64,000 nt of DNA from the NCBI RefSeq assembly GCF_021155765.1, contig NC_060115.1:620001-684000 (forward strand). Reading direction: 5' to 3'. This stretch comes from Diprion similis (Eukaryota; Arthropoda; Insecta; Hymenoptera; Diprionidae). The translations under genes were made by a program, and so were the position numbers. This document shows positions 1-13,300 of the stretch, piece by piece; the stretch's first letter is position 1, and the number at the start of each line of letters is the position of its first letter. The notes under the pieces are model-generated. The model saw only the letters and a list, made by a program, of their open reading frames with translations, did not search any database and was not told the origin of the DNA.

Positions 1-76
1 GTGGAAGGTAGAATGTTGAGAGGTCACATAACCCCAATAGTGAGCAATTTTCGATGTCGAAGCTTAGGGTAAATAC

Positions 77-1313
77 CAAGAATCGCCTGTTGCGGTGTCC
101 ACTTCAGGATCAGGACGTTGTCCGGCTTGTTGGGGAAGTCATCGTCCTCGAATTTCCAAATCACCTTGTAGGGCAGAGCCGCAAAGGCAGCTACAAATTC
201 GGCCCGTGTGTCGTTCGACAACATCTTGCTCTGGACGTTTGATCCAAGACTCATGTATACGAAGCCTTGAGTTGCGTCGTCCAGAATTTCTTGAAGATCC
301 TATCAGTACACAGAACACGGTATGATTACTAGTAATCGAAAAACTCGTTTGGTCTGTCGCATCTGATTCTTCAATGAACAAACCTTTGGTAGCCGCTCAG
401 TGCTTTTCACAATATGGAAGCCACCAATTTGAATCACGCCTGGAACATTTGGCCTGGCAAACGAAATCGGCCCTTGTTGATTGACGAAAATAAGACTGAT
501 ATTTTTCTCAATATCAGTCAGACTTGGCATGTTGCTCCCAAGATACTTGCGGGCGACTGCCTCTTGCGTCGGCATGTGGACCGTTCTGTAGAAATAGAGG
601 TACCTCCATACCTGAATGAAGTTACATAACCTCTCCCAAAACGTCGATGGCGAGTTTATATTGCTTTGGAATTCCCAGGTCGACGGATGAGAAGGCAGTA
701 TTGAATTCCCGATCGAGTAGTGATTATTTATCGCTAAGCCAAAGCTACTCACGCCTGGAAAAAATTTGCACAATGCGTCGCATCTTTAATGAAAATACTC
801 ACCAATTTTTACAAAACTCAATAGACTAATCGTCTACTCACCAATAATTGGGACGTTAAATCGTGGTGCCAGGGCCATGATTGCCGGCCAGTACAATGGC
901 TCGATGATCAACACGTCAAATTTCTCATTGCTGTTCAGAGCGTATAGTTTTCTCATCTCTGGATGACCTAGTATGACGTCTATAGTGGTACGCGTTGATT
1001 CTGAAATTTGCCGGATCATGGTTAACCAATCCATGAAACGGGAATCAATTATGTTTCTTCCTGGATTCATCGTGTAAAGTGTGCTTAGGTCTATTTCTGT
1101 GTAGTTTTTTAGGTTTGGATTTTTCACTGGGTTTGGAGTGGCTACGACGAGCTCGTGGCCTCGTTTGTTCAGCGCCAATGTCAATCCGCGAAAAACAACC
1201 TGATGGCTGATCGACGCTGTCGGAAACACGCCTAATATTCTGGCTCCATTTCCTCCCTCAAACGCAATGACGCAGAAGAATATAGCGGAAATAATAAAAC
1301 GAATTCGTGACAT
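77..1313 (-). CDS. UGT-0: UDP-glycosyltransferase, 5' part (gene runs off left edge)
   Basis: Three coding exons are visible: 842-1313 (472 nt, ends phase 1), 384-754 (371 nt, ends phase 0) and 77-299 (223 nt, ends phase 1). The lengths match exons 1-3 of the intact UGTs at 18.8-28.1 kb, apart from small indels in exon 1. Exon 1 starts with a hydrophobic signal peptide and carries the N-terminal catalytic His in S-H-Q (His37). Exon 2 has the R-K-Y-L-G and N-I-S-L-I-F-V-N blocks, and exon 3 has G-F-V-Y-M-S-L-G-S and the K-W-T-P-Q-Q block. Donors are G|GTGAG, AAG|GTTTG and G|GTATT. Expected exons 4 (Y-Q-G-G signature) and 5 (membrane anchor) lie left of the window, so I cannot tell whether the gene is intact. 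It points away from the other UGTs. Family role: transfer of sugar from a UDP-sugar to small hydrophobic acceptors in the ER lumen. Confidence 0.88.
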
Positions 1314-3883
1314 CTTCGCACTCTCAAAACCACGCTCGACGATCGACTAATTGACGCAACGGCGAAGGCACTCGTATTTACGTAGTCTTTATCGCCGTAG
1401 TACAACTTAGGATGACACTGCAGCTATGCTGCGTCTCAGTAAACGTTGAACTCGCTGCGCTATCGCAGCAAGTATGCCCACATCTGAGTCAGAATGATGG
1501 TTGTCATAAAAGGTCAACAATGACATTGCATTTCTTATGGTTAATTGTCCATGTAGACTATTGCTGGCACATTGTGATATTCTTGCAGCATGAGTCATTC
1601 TTTGATGCAAGTAAGTAGAGCATAGAATACGTTCCAAAAGCCAAAACAGGCAAATCGTTTTTCTCTTGATTTTTATTCGTCAATTTCGAAGTGGCCATTC
1701 ATTGCAAGTGTTGTCGTGGTGACTAGTCATAATCGTTAGCTTGTTCACCGCTGTACAATGCACCGCAGATAAACCGAATATTAATTTCCCAATCCACTTT
1801 TTCTCGACAAAGTAAAATCCCTTCTCCAATATCGTAGAAACACGGGTCAGAATTGTTGGTTGGAGGTGCAAAATCCGCCGGATGATACGTGAAATATAAT
1901 TATCGAATTCGTGTCTGATTATTAATTAGCTCGCATCCAAAGTGATTGCGCAATTAGCGAAAATGTTGTTCCTTACTTCCAAGTAAATTAATTTTGTGAC
2001 CAATAATGAAACGTGATCGAATAATTTGTCACCCGAAAAGCTGCAATGGTAACGATAATATGTCGCGTTAGGAGCAGCTAATGGAAATTCCAGTCGATCG
2101 CGGTGATGTCGGTGAGCCACAATGTTATTGGAAAGTCACGGTGTGCAGTGAATTAATAATAATAATAATTAATAGCAGTTGGATGTTCGGCTCTAATGTA
2201 GGTCAAGCGGTTGTGGAGAGTCAAGGATACTCGTGAATAATATTTTTCAACATTTGGTCAGCGTTGCGGCAGAGCAAACACAAAAATCGAATGGTTTCGT
2301 AGAACTTATAATTAAAAGCCCGATAAAAGCCCCATTACATTCCGCCAGATCGGTTTCATAAAATCTCTAATTACTCTTTCTCCTCCCCCTTTTCAGCGCG
2401 GCTCCCTCAACCAATGCCTTTTCCCTCGAAGCCCCGGAGGGAACCTTCAAAGAAAAGCATGCCCAGAAGTCGACCTCGGCAACCGAACCCCGATAAATAC
2501 CTCGATTATTATCGTTGCCTCGGAAAGAGTCTTGATCACCTCCGAATAGACAGAAAAGGAATGAGAGATTGAGCTTATTATGAGGTAAATTATACGCGGA
2601 AAATAAATTCAGATAAAACTACAGCATGAACAATCTAGGAGTGTGAAAATTTGATATTCGCAACCCGATAGAAATTCAGTGTTGTTCCAAAATAAACCGC
2701 ATTCAGTTATTCATCCTTGATTTCACCTCAAATTATGTGGCGAATTGGTTTCAACTAATACCTCAACCTAGGAAGTTACGCCTCATTCAAATATGTCATC
2801 CCATGATTTGTCAATTCATTTCTCCGGGATTCAGATTGTACATTTTTTTAGTGTATAAAATTTACTGCCTAATACTTCGTAATCTGTAATGTCAAGAAAT
2901 TGATACGTTTTATTTCTATAATTGTATTTTGATATTAAATAATTGAATTTGGTCACATGGCATGTATACAATTATTTGTTTTTCTGTACAGTTCTGATTG
3001 AGCTGCGAAAATAATTTTTTACAACAAACATTTATACAACATTTGACCTACCGAGAATCAACACGGCATAATTACCGTCAGCGAAGTCGGATAACTTTTT
3101 TTAACTTTAACTGAAACGTGTACTTACCTATGTGAATTGATTTTCTCACGAGCTCCATTTCATAAAAATATCATGGTCCATGATTCATGTATTTTTACGT
3201 ATTCCCCCCTTTGCGTATTCTCCACCCTCAAGTATTTCCTGGCACTGACTTTTGACGTTAAAAGCCGTTTTGAACGGTGGGTTGTTTCTTCATTTACTTA
3301 TTCCGTTTCGAAAGTAACCTTTTTCATCCCGGTCAAAATGGATGCCTATCTGCATTTGACTCATGTATATCCGTTACATCCGTGTGACGAATTATAAATC
3401 TATAAATTCTACATGAATTTTGTATTCTGTAGAGAAATTTGCATTTTCGAGACGTAATGGGTTAGAAGAAACACGGAATTGTCTTAACCGTGATATGTGT
3501 TACAGCTTTGGGAGAAACCAAAATTGAATTTTTCGCCGGGTTGTATTATTTATCCCAACTCACGTTTATTCGTCGGCGCATGATTTCGCGCCACAGGAAG
3601 GTGATAAAAATGAAACTGGAAGGTGAACTCGCACGGTTACATGACCCCTCTTCTAACTCGGAAATAAGACGACGTACGTGGGTGGCTCGGGCTGTAGATC
3701 TAAATAAGTTACAACCTCGCAAGAATTTACTGTAGAAGATGGTTTTAGAAACGAAGTTTCAAGGCGCACGTGACCTCGGCTACGTGGCTTTGTATTAACG
3801 CAAAATGAGGAGGGAACTTCCGTCTTCAAAAGCGGGCTTTATTGGCGAGTGCGGTGGTTTCTTCCGCTTTTTCGGTTAGGCAG

Positions 3884-3909
3884 GAGGGGGAGGGGGGGGG
3901 GGGGGAGGG
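3884..3909. repeat. Poly-G tract
   Basis: Near-pure G run on the plus strand, interrupted twice by A. It could form G-quadruplex-type structures and is prone to length variation. Confidence 0.9.
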
Positions 3910-4652
3910 TTAAGAACAATAAAATTAAATTGTTTTATCCGTTTTCTTTTCGCTGCGCCGCTGGGAGTTTTTAATCGAATTTTAATAGCCGTAGAATAAG
4001 CAGACCCGCTGAGTGGCGCCCAAGCGGAAGTTATGTGTATATGTAAGCTTTCACAATTCAGCTTGCGAAAATTTCATTTATAACCGGGTGTATAATAACT
4101 TGAGCTAAAAAGTTCCCCGGCTGAAAAGAAGAAGAATGCATTGTTATATACTCCGCTGTACAGTGTCGAGGCGGATGGATAGTAAAGTTTTCTGATCCGC
4201 TTTTCCCGGAAAAAAAATATTACGCCTATCCCGTGCGCCAGGCCTCCGGCTTACGAGATTTTTGGTGGAGCTGAAAGTCTTTATTCTCATTAATTAAAGA
4301 ATCTCAGGCATTCGCCTGCGCCAGCAGTAATATTCTTTGGTTTGCTATGTTGGAACCACTGGCAACTGTGCTTTGACTTATATTCTGCCTTCCGAAATAT
4401 GAGGTATACGAGTATTATATGCTTATCCAACATTATAATGTGTTATCTTTCGATTGTACGCATGTGTACATGATGTGCTTGGAAATGAGATAGCAGGAGC
4501 ACTCTGAAAGCGAACCATAGAAGAAAAATAGACGAAACGATGAATAGAAAAAAAGAAAAATAAAACGATTGTCTGGTATGGAAAACTTTTCATTCTCGGC
4601 CTGATGATCAGACAGTTCGAACCGCTTGCTTTGACAATCGCGTGCAGACTTC

Positions 4653-4675
4653 ACTCTCTCTCTCTCTCTCTCTCT
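4653..4675. repeat. CT dinucleotide microsatellite
   Basis: About eleven CT units followed by a degenerate extension (CGCTCTCTGCTG). Simple sequence repeat. Confidence 0.95.
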
Positions 4676-4899
4676 CGCTCTCTGCTGACAGAAGCGCAGA
4701 GATTCTTCTTCAAGTAATCCGGAGTAACGGAGGAAATTCCGGAGACAGAATCCGACTCCTCATGGATGTCTTCTGTCATATTCGTCAAAGTAGACCATTC
4801 TTTTCGAAAGCCCTGACAAAATCACGGCCATCTCTTTTCTCGAATCAACTTTCCGCCGCTCTCACTTGAGTTTTGACTCTCGTTCCTTCTGTCTGTGCT

Positions 4900-5088
4900 C
4901 CTTTTTCTTCTTTTTCTTCTTCATTTTTACTCGTGGTTGTCCTGCCAGTGCAGCGAACCTCTGACTCACTCGCTCAGATTGAAAACTGGGGAAGTTTTAT
5001 TCCTTCATTAGTCACATCAACCTGAGAAGGATTCGATCCATCGGCTGCAATCTTCGTGTGAGCTCAAGCACCGATTGAGCTAAAATGC
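4900..5088 (-). repeat. tRNA-derived SINE-like element or tRNA pseudogene
   Basis: Read on the minus strand, 5088 to about 5029 resembles a tRNA gene. A-box-like TAGCTCAATCGG lies near the start, and a B-box-like GGATCGAATCC (one mismatch to GGTTCGANTCC) sits at 5029-5039. About 31 nt separate them, as in tRNA genes. About 100 nt of unrelated sequence follow, then an A-rich (GAAGAAAAA-like) tail at about 4900-4930. Internal RNA polymerase III promoter, unrelated body and A-rich tail are the usual order in a SINE. I see no second copy in this window, so the ends are estimated. A decayed tRNA with a chance A-rich neighbour is the alternative. Confidence 0.45.
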
Positions 5089-5218
5089 AATCAATTTTTC
5101 TTTGGATTTTCATTAGTTAACTGGCGGAGGTTTCCGTGTTAGACGCGAGAGTAGAGCTTACTCGTTAGTCACTGGAGACACACGGAGAAGTTGAGAGATA
5201 GAAAGAGAGAGGGTGAGA

Positions 5219-5233
5219 GGGGGGGGGGGGGGG
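5219..5233. repeat. Poly-G tract
   Basis: Fifteen consecutive G on the plus strand, preceded by a purine-rich GAGA-type stretch (about 5190-5218). Confidence 0.95.
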
Positions 5234-8200
5234 AGAGCCAGAAGAAGATTGACTGACAGAGAGCTTGAGATGAACAGAGAGCGAGGCATCGCTGATCAAT
5301 AATTCATCTCGTTCTCATCTTACGAACTTGATGGAAATATTCAAATTGCCATTTTGATATCCATCTCGCGTGTCTCGTCCGTCGAGATTCGTTTTTGACC
5401 AAGTTCACTCTTCATAATTTTGCGTAGCATGTTTTTGTAACGCGAATTTTTCAATAATGAAATACGCAGAATTTTTTACTCCATCACTGATCCGAATTTG
5501 ACCAGCAGGTACCTGCGGGTCTATTTTTTCAACAAACCTCAATATTATGCATTCATTGGTAGAAGTTAACATCTATCGCTATAAACACTCTCAGGTCACG
5601 TCTATTCGCAGCGGGTCTTCTTCGCGTTAAGTTCACATGGGTGAAATGATTTTCGCAGAGTTTGCTGAGCGCCATCTGCGTCGTCACGCTGCAATATTCG
5701 AGCTTTATCCGACAGTAGCCTGATCGGTTTTACGATCGTGTCTCTTTTTCTTTTCATCCTCGAGTTCTTTTTATCGCAAATTCCTCGCGCTTCTCATCTT
5801 CGCGTAACCTCGTTCATGTAATTGGAATTCTCCAGGGAAAGGTGATAAATCTGAAAGAAATGAACGCATTAAGTTTTGAAAAACCTGGTCAATGCCGAAA
5901 GGCTCGCATTGCAATCGTTGAAATGAAAATGAAAATTTGGCAAAGGCATTATAAAAAATGCCTCCGTGGTTCGGATTCGTCCGGAACAGGCGGGAAAGCC
6001 ACGAGCGAAGACGAGGGACGGACGCGGGTCTCGTTCTGGTAATTCGGTTTGAAATGCAGATGAGGATTTGATGGCACGTCTCTCATTAGCCGTGCCGACC
6101 CTTTGAGGAATTCTTCGGTCTGCCTTCCGGTCGAGCCGAACACCCGAAACTCGGAATACTTTTACGCACTCTCATTTCATTGTCACTCCACCTGACGAGA
6201 ATGACAAATGGGCTGGGGATTGGCCAGCTCACGTTGGAATTTTAATTGGCTCGTTGGGGCTGCCGAAGATTCGAGTTCCCCACTGTGCGGTTCGCTTCTT
6301 CCGATTTTCGCAAAAATCGTTTCCTCCTGTGAGAAGCTGGTCGAAGAGGGTTGAAAACTTTCGTAAAACGAGCCTCGGCCTCATTTCGCGGGTCCGGCTC
6401 GATCACCTCGGCTGAAAAATAAAACGGAAGTATGAATATTCCATTCTGCGATTTGGTCAAACCTCCGTGATGAAAATGAATGCGTTCATTTCGAGATGAA
6501 ATTTTTTCGGAAAAAGCCCTGCGGTTGATTGCGAAAGTGTTTTGAATATTTGATACTTGATACAATTTTTGCACCATGCATGTACTGCATCTGTCGAAAG
6601 ACTGAGAGGGGGAGAAAGACGCTTCGTTAGCTTGTACAGAATTAAATTTTGTGGTTGGTAACGAGTCGCCTATCCGCGGAGATGACTCTGCAATGAAACC
6701 TCGCCGCCATTTCGCGGGGCAGGTAGGCTGCACGCAAATATTCAGCCCTGCAATATTCAGCTGGAACATTTTCATGCCAATAAATACCCACTCGAGGATC
6801 GGTTATAACAGAGTTTAATTTCCCATCGATTTTCTGTACGTCAAATGATCGACTAACGACGCTGGTTGATGTATTGATTATTCGTCGTTGTATGAACGGA
6901 ATGGGAAGACTGAATAACGTGGGTAATGAATTCGGCTGAAATGTAGGAATGCTGATGTGTATAGTCAGGGATTTGACACCTAACTGAAACCTTTGATTTT
7001 AGTTTTCTCTTTTCCGCGATTACGATATTCAAAGTTATTCCAAAACCACCTCGACTTAATGGAAGGTGTTGTTGCTGCGCCGTGCTTTGGTGGCTCGGCG
7101 ACGTCTGAAGAGGCTGAATTTTGAACTCGCGACAAATCAAATCAATTCCCCTGCTATTTGTCGAGACGAGGACTGAGAGGAATAACGGGAATCTGTCACT
7201 CTGGAATGTGAACTCCAAGCTTAATTATCACTTTATACAGGAGGCTGAACATTATTATAAATGTCATCACAACATGCACGGAGTTTTAATTTTCTTTGAT
7301 AAACTATGTTTAATATAGTGCACAGTACAAATATGTGCTTGCGTTTGATCATTGATATACACCAATCAAATGACTCGCCGGATTCAATCTGTATCATTGC
7401 GATTTTCCGACAACCTTGTACCTTGCAAGTCATGACTTCCGTCGACATAAATTTATATCAAGATACAGAGTAAACAGCACATATTCAGAAATATGCTGGA
7501 TGTTTAATGCACGCTCCTGTAAATTGTATCGATTATGTACATATGCAGCAGGTCAAAATGTATTTTGGATCGCTTATAATTCCCAATGGAACTCCGTATT
7601 TACTTGCGCCGACGACGTTTAACTAACAATTAACTGGTGCCAAAACCGGCGAATGCTGTTATATTTTTTTTCACTGAATTAGGATCCTTACCTTTTTTCT
7701 TCTCACATTTGAGGTAGAAAAAAAAAAACACAGCGTTGGTCAGCTGACTTGGAAATATAAAGGCACAGATTTTGGCGGTGATTCCTTGCCAAATTCCACT
7801 GTCAACTTCCGGCCGTCTTCCATTTTCTCCACTGACCTTTAACGAGTCTGTACACACAGATAGATAAGCAGAGATACAAGTATAAATGTAAAACTGGGGT
7901 AGTATAAATACCGGCTAATGACGACCACGGACCGTCGACGGATCCTAGAACGACGCTTTAACTTTGAAGGAATTTTCTCCACTCCTTGCAATGGCGAAGG
8001 AGCAGTCGTTCCGTCCTGACGAAGTTGGAGCTGGAGGACGGGGGCTGAGTTCCCGAGGAAGAACTAGCGATTTCCATTCCTAATAAAGTTTAATCACAGG
8101 GTTTAATTAAACGTGGTCGAAAAAAAACATCGAGACCCGCTACCCTATAACCCACATTATTCATCAAGCTACGGATATGCGACTTCTCGACACCTAATTA

Positions 8201-10369
8201 TAACCACTCGGCAATATTATACTTACGGCTTGACTGTGAAATCGTAGAGCACCTGAGACGCACCTTGACGTCTCTTTCGCGATTCGGCGGATTCGCAGGT
8301 TTCAGAGAAACGTGACGCCGAAATTTAATCAACGGAAACATCGCCCCGCCCGTTGGAATACCGACATCGACGGCGACACTTTATTAGAACCTGATCCACG
8401 GCACTTACTCATAATCTTGAGAATCCTGCCAACGAGATCTGGTCCACGGGATTTATCGCGATATATCTACTTGCTTCCAGGGATATCATTTGACGATCAT
8501 TATTATCAAGTACCGTCACTGCTTCTACGAGAAAAATTCCGAATCGTATACAAAAATTTACATTTTAAATGTGAAGTCGTGATATACATTAACATAGGAG
8601 CGGAGAAAGGTGAGGGTGAAATTTCACGATAAGAGGATACCCGCATTTGAATGTGAATTTGGAATCGATCGGACAGCGTATACGCCTCTTTATTAGTAAG
8701 AATTTTAGATCTCGTAGGTGATAATATATTCAACAAAATTGGAGCCTTGTGCTATACAGTCGAGTGGGTCGGACACGTGGGATCAGAGGCCACGAAAAAT
8801 TAGATACAGTAGGTTCAGCCCACGCATATACATCTACTCACATGAATTAGCGATGAGGCACCGTGTTATTTCGTCAACGAACAAAAGCTGCAGCTGGTAA
8901 AAATCATCAATCGGTTTAGCCACCTGGAAAAGAAAAATTGGCAGAAAATTAACGACACAGATGTGCAGGGCGAAGTTCGATTGGAGTAATTGATGGCAAT
9001 CAACTCGCTGATCAACAACTCGGGGCAATTATCACTTTTGCATCGATCCGAGCACCATACGTTGATAATTGCCACGTGCTCCACTGTTCCGAAATAAGCT
9101 GTGACTTTATTGTTATACCATTGCGTGGATACAATATGGCGGCAATGAGGTGATCAGTGAAGTCCCGTGTTATGCGGTTGACAGTAGAAAGACGAAGGAA
9201 GTCCAAGAATTCCTCGGCGATGGCACTTTTGTCCGAAGCACGTACCGGCAGGCCGCGGTATACAAGGGAGTGTAAAGGAATGACGTGGCATCGGGAACTC
9301 CATCTCATATGGAGTGGTAGCCGAGGGGAAAATGCGCCGAGCGAATAAGTGGCCCGAAACAGAATGCGTCTGACGTCTCGATAATGGTGGAACAAAAGTT
9401 CACTGTTGGGCGAGGCGGCGGTATAACCTGTTTCCCGGATCACCCAGGGCGCTCATCGAACCTTGAAGCTTTTTCACTGGGGCTGATGTCTCGACGCGAG
9501 TTATGACGGCCTCTGGCAGAAGGAGCTTCGCCTTTGCCTCGCCGATGTTGTTTTATCCTGGAATAACTGATATTGCACAATCTTCATTTCTTGGAAAATT
9601 ACAACGATTACAAGAACAGCTCAAAAGGAATGGAATCCAAAATCGGTCGTACGCTCGAAAAGTCACTTTGATTAGATTTAAAATCAGGCTCGCTTATCCC
9701 CGACGTAAAACAAGTAAGAAAACATAAGATTATCACGTCTGATCAAACTTTGAAACGACTGCGGGAAGAAATTATGCTCCCTGCAGATTAATCACTCGTC
9801 GAAAAAATCACGTCAAGTATTACGATCTGCAAGACAATTTGGCTTTTTCCTATTCCATTCTTCAGCCTTTTTCTCCTGTGGATTTCGATCAGCGGTTCGA
9901 GCTGAAATTCGAAATATGTTTATCTCCGACCCAGTGAACGGACTCCAAGCGAGAAAGGTCATCATGATATTCACACGTTAGATATAACATGGCAGTCTGG
10001 GATCCGCGAAAAGCTCTTTGAAATAAGGCTGACAATTAGGTGGATCCACGATACGTGGGATAAGGTCTTCCCTTCATCTGCTTAATGTATTCGTTGACGC
10101 AGATTTGAAAACCGGAGAAGAGGAGAGTCTACAGGGCGTAGTGCCAAAGGCTTCTTCGGGTTGGCACCAGCCGGTAGCCGAGTGATCCTGTTTCGAATTT
10201 TCCGCTGGTTTGGGTTTGCGTTGCGGCCAACTGAGAAGGGATAAGGGTTCAGGCATCGGTACATGGTTAGCATGTTTCTCCGCCGCTGGTCCAGGGACAT
10301 GTTTATTCAGTGCGGAGGAACTCGAGCCGCTGCAACTAGGTTACGGTGGAGAGAACGGTGAGGAGTAAA

Positions 10370-10389
10370 GGGGGGGGGGGGGGGGGGGG
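10370..10389. repeat. Poly-G tract (20 G)
   Basis: Twenty consecutive G on the plus strand, the longest homopolymer in the gene-poor region. Its exact length is the kind of value that assembly or sequencing can distort. Confidence 0.9.
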
Positions 10390-13300
10390 ATATCGCTACC
10401 AGTAAATCATTATAATTATAATTTACGTCGCGCATCATACCACGTTAATTATCATGCCACGGATTTTCCCGGTCCGGGCAACACTACTCGACAAGCTGGT
10501 ATATATAGGATGGTCATCCGAGATTAACGAGATTTATGGGATTACTATTTTTTCACCCTCTATTTCATCGTACGATTAATTGGATCATCACTTTCCCATT
10601 TTTACAAATTGTTTGATCCCTCTTCTTCCCGCTACATCAATCAGAATTCATGCCGCACGCTTTTTGTTTTGCGCATCGATTGGTACAGTTTAAGCGCACC
10701 TCTGATTTCATCCGATTTAACAGTGTTTTTTTGTTTTTTTTTTGTTTTTGCTACTGTAGATAAGCCTTTATCATTCTACCAAAAGTTCGTATATTTGTTT
10801 CTGATCCAGCGACATTCTTTAAACTTCATCACCAAGAGGGCTCGGTTATAATCACCAATTTTTTCCTTTTCGTGGTCACCTTTCAACCTGAGATTTATGC
10901 GAGATTAAAGCTTTTCAGTTTTTTTTCGTTTAATGAAGACCCAACTCAGTTTTACCTCGGGGCAGAATTTTTTTTACCGAGAGTGGCTGACCTGTTTAAG
11001 GATGATCGTTGTCGATAAATATATTTAAAATTTAAATAAAAATCAAGTACTATTGCTCCTCAGCCCTGGTTGTGTCAGCATAATCTGATCCGGGCGGATA
11101 TTAATCTTTCACCAGGTAAAAGGGTACGAAAAGAAGGCGAGCTGCTCGACGAAATGAAGCTTCGAAAATTCCCTAGCCCCGGAGTCTCGTACAGGCAGAA
11201 CGACTTGTGTAGTTATTATATATACGCCATACGGGGTATTCCAATGAGGACGGACTATAAATGGACTGAATACCGAAAGGCTGCGTGCTCAACCACCCGA
11301 GGGCTGTTCTATTTCGAAAAGCCACCCTTGGCCATGCCTGATACTATAACTGATATACATCTATAGAGATCACGTGTCCCCGGGTCTCAGGAAATTTGTG
11401 TGCACGCGTAAACGTACACGGATAAATTTCCTCAACAATTGTGGCTATATCAGTCCTCGGTAATTCGCCGAATAATAATTCCAGAGACGGGGTAAGTTGA
11501 CGGGACGAATCATCCCCCGGGTCCCGCGTGCCCGCGGTAACAGTTTGCATGTCTAGGGACGTACCAGCCTGTGCCGACCACCCTAAACGAGTCGGTTAAG
11601 CGGGTCCTCTTAATTATGACCACCTTTTGCTGCGCAATAATCCGCTCGTATACACAACTGCCGGAGACACGAAACGAGAGTAAACTTTTCGTGATGACGT
11701 TTGTCGAGGGCAGTGATTTCGGGACTTTTCATCATATACGTGAATACTTTTTGAGCAACTTGGTAAAATTCGGAAAAATCGGTTCAGGAACTCGCGGCCG
11801 ACCGTCAGGGAAGTGAAGGGAATCGGCCGCCCTGCAGAGAGATTGTGAAAAAAACTGTAAAAGTTTTTCAAGTAAAATAGGCGTGGCAGGAAAAATCTTG
11901 GGGTTCGGGGTAATGGCGGGGGACAGGAAGGTTTTCCTACTTACCGCTTCCATCTGCCATCGCAAACGTGGGACGGTCACGCAGCTCGTAATACGACGAG
12001 CAATTTTACTTCTTACTCTAAAGTAGAGCGAGCGGCATGGCAGACCGTTGTGGCAATTTGTGCGCGAACCCTCGTCACTGCGAAGGGCGCGAGGAAGGGA
12101 GGGCAGGAGGGTACATTACAGTTAAGATAATTTTTAGAATCTTTTTACGTCAAGCCCTTTACAAGCGCCACTCTTGAATCGAGGGCGCTAAAATATCACG
12201 TGCTAAATTTCTCAAGAGCAAAGATTTTCCGACGTCGACGACGCTATCGCGAACCTCCAGCGCAACTTACCGCCGTTTTCTTAACAGAGACAACCTGCAA
12301 GCTCAGCTTTTTTACGTCGAAGTCGCGTCACTTTGAAGATTGTAATTGTAACTACCTGCGCCGCGTTCCACATCATGCAATAAGCGCATCAAAGATCGGG
12401 TGTCTCTATTTTGCGGGATTACGCAAGTGCGATAAAACTATCAGGTTCAAATAAACCTTCACAAGTGGCTTTGCGATATTGGTACTTGAGTGGAAGCTAC
12501 GGAATCTGTCCTCCTTAGCAATGGTTATTGTGATGCAATATCATTCGGGCAATCATTCGCACCGGCACTCTTCTACAGACCGTCATCGGTATGATTTCAT
12601 TAGGTACACTTTTGATACCTTTCTCGCGCGATTGAGTAATCGATTGAGTGCTACCACCAGTTGCAATCGGCTACCATTTCATAGCAAGCGATTCATCACT
12701 GGCAGCATTATCGAATATGCATGATATTATATGGGATTGGAACATCTGACAGACGCAATCCTCAGGCCGCTGGGACGTTCGGCGCATATTGTTCCAGATG
12801 AAAATTGATAGGGAATCGCGATGGAGAGGTTTGCGCCCGTGATTCCAGGGAAGGGTGGGACGTCGCGATGCTGTTACGAGACTCAGATCAGCCCTGGGAA
12901 TCAGGGAGGGAATGGTTTATAAAACGAGAATTGAATTCTCTAATCTGTCGGCTCATAGAGTTCGGAGGAGCTGAAGACAACCAGACAATTTGTATGCGGA
13001 TTCGGGTTCATTGCTCCGCCCAGTCGGAGGAGGAGGAACCACCAAGGACAGAGGGATCTCTGGGAACGGTACATGTCTGCCCGCAATTATACCAGTTGCA
13101 TTCAACGAGATTCCGTGGTTACATTTTCGCAAGGAATTACCCCGGGCAAGCTGACGGAGTCGGGGAAACGTAATTCGGCATTACGATGCTGCTAATCTCG
13201 TATGCGCGATGCAGTTCCATTTCATCCTGTTCTCTTCTCTCCTCTCCTTTCCTCTCACTCTTCGCCCGTCACGCGTGAACAAAATAAGCGATAGTCAATA

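Noticed and set aside
6242-6775. 177-codon open frame on the minus strand
   Set aside because: No known motif, odd composition and no splice or start context; likely a chance frame in GC-richer DNA.
9012-9443. 143-codon open frame on the minus strand
   Set aside because: No family resemblance, and overlapping frames on both strands are similarly open, as expected by chance.
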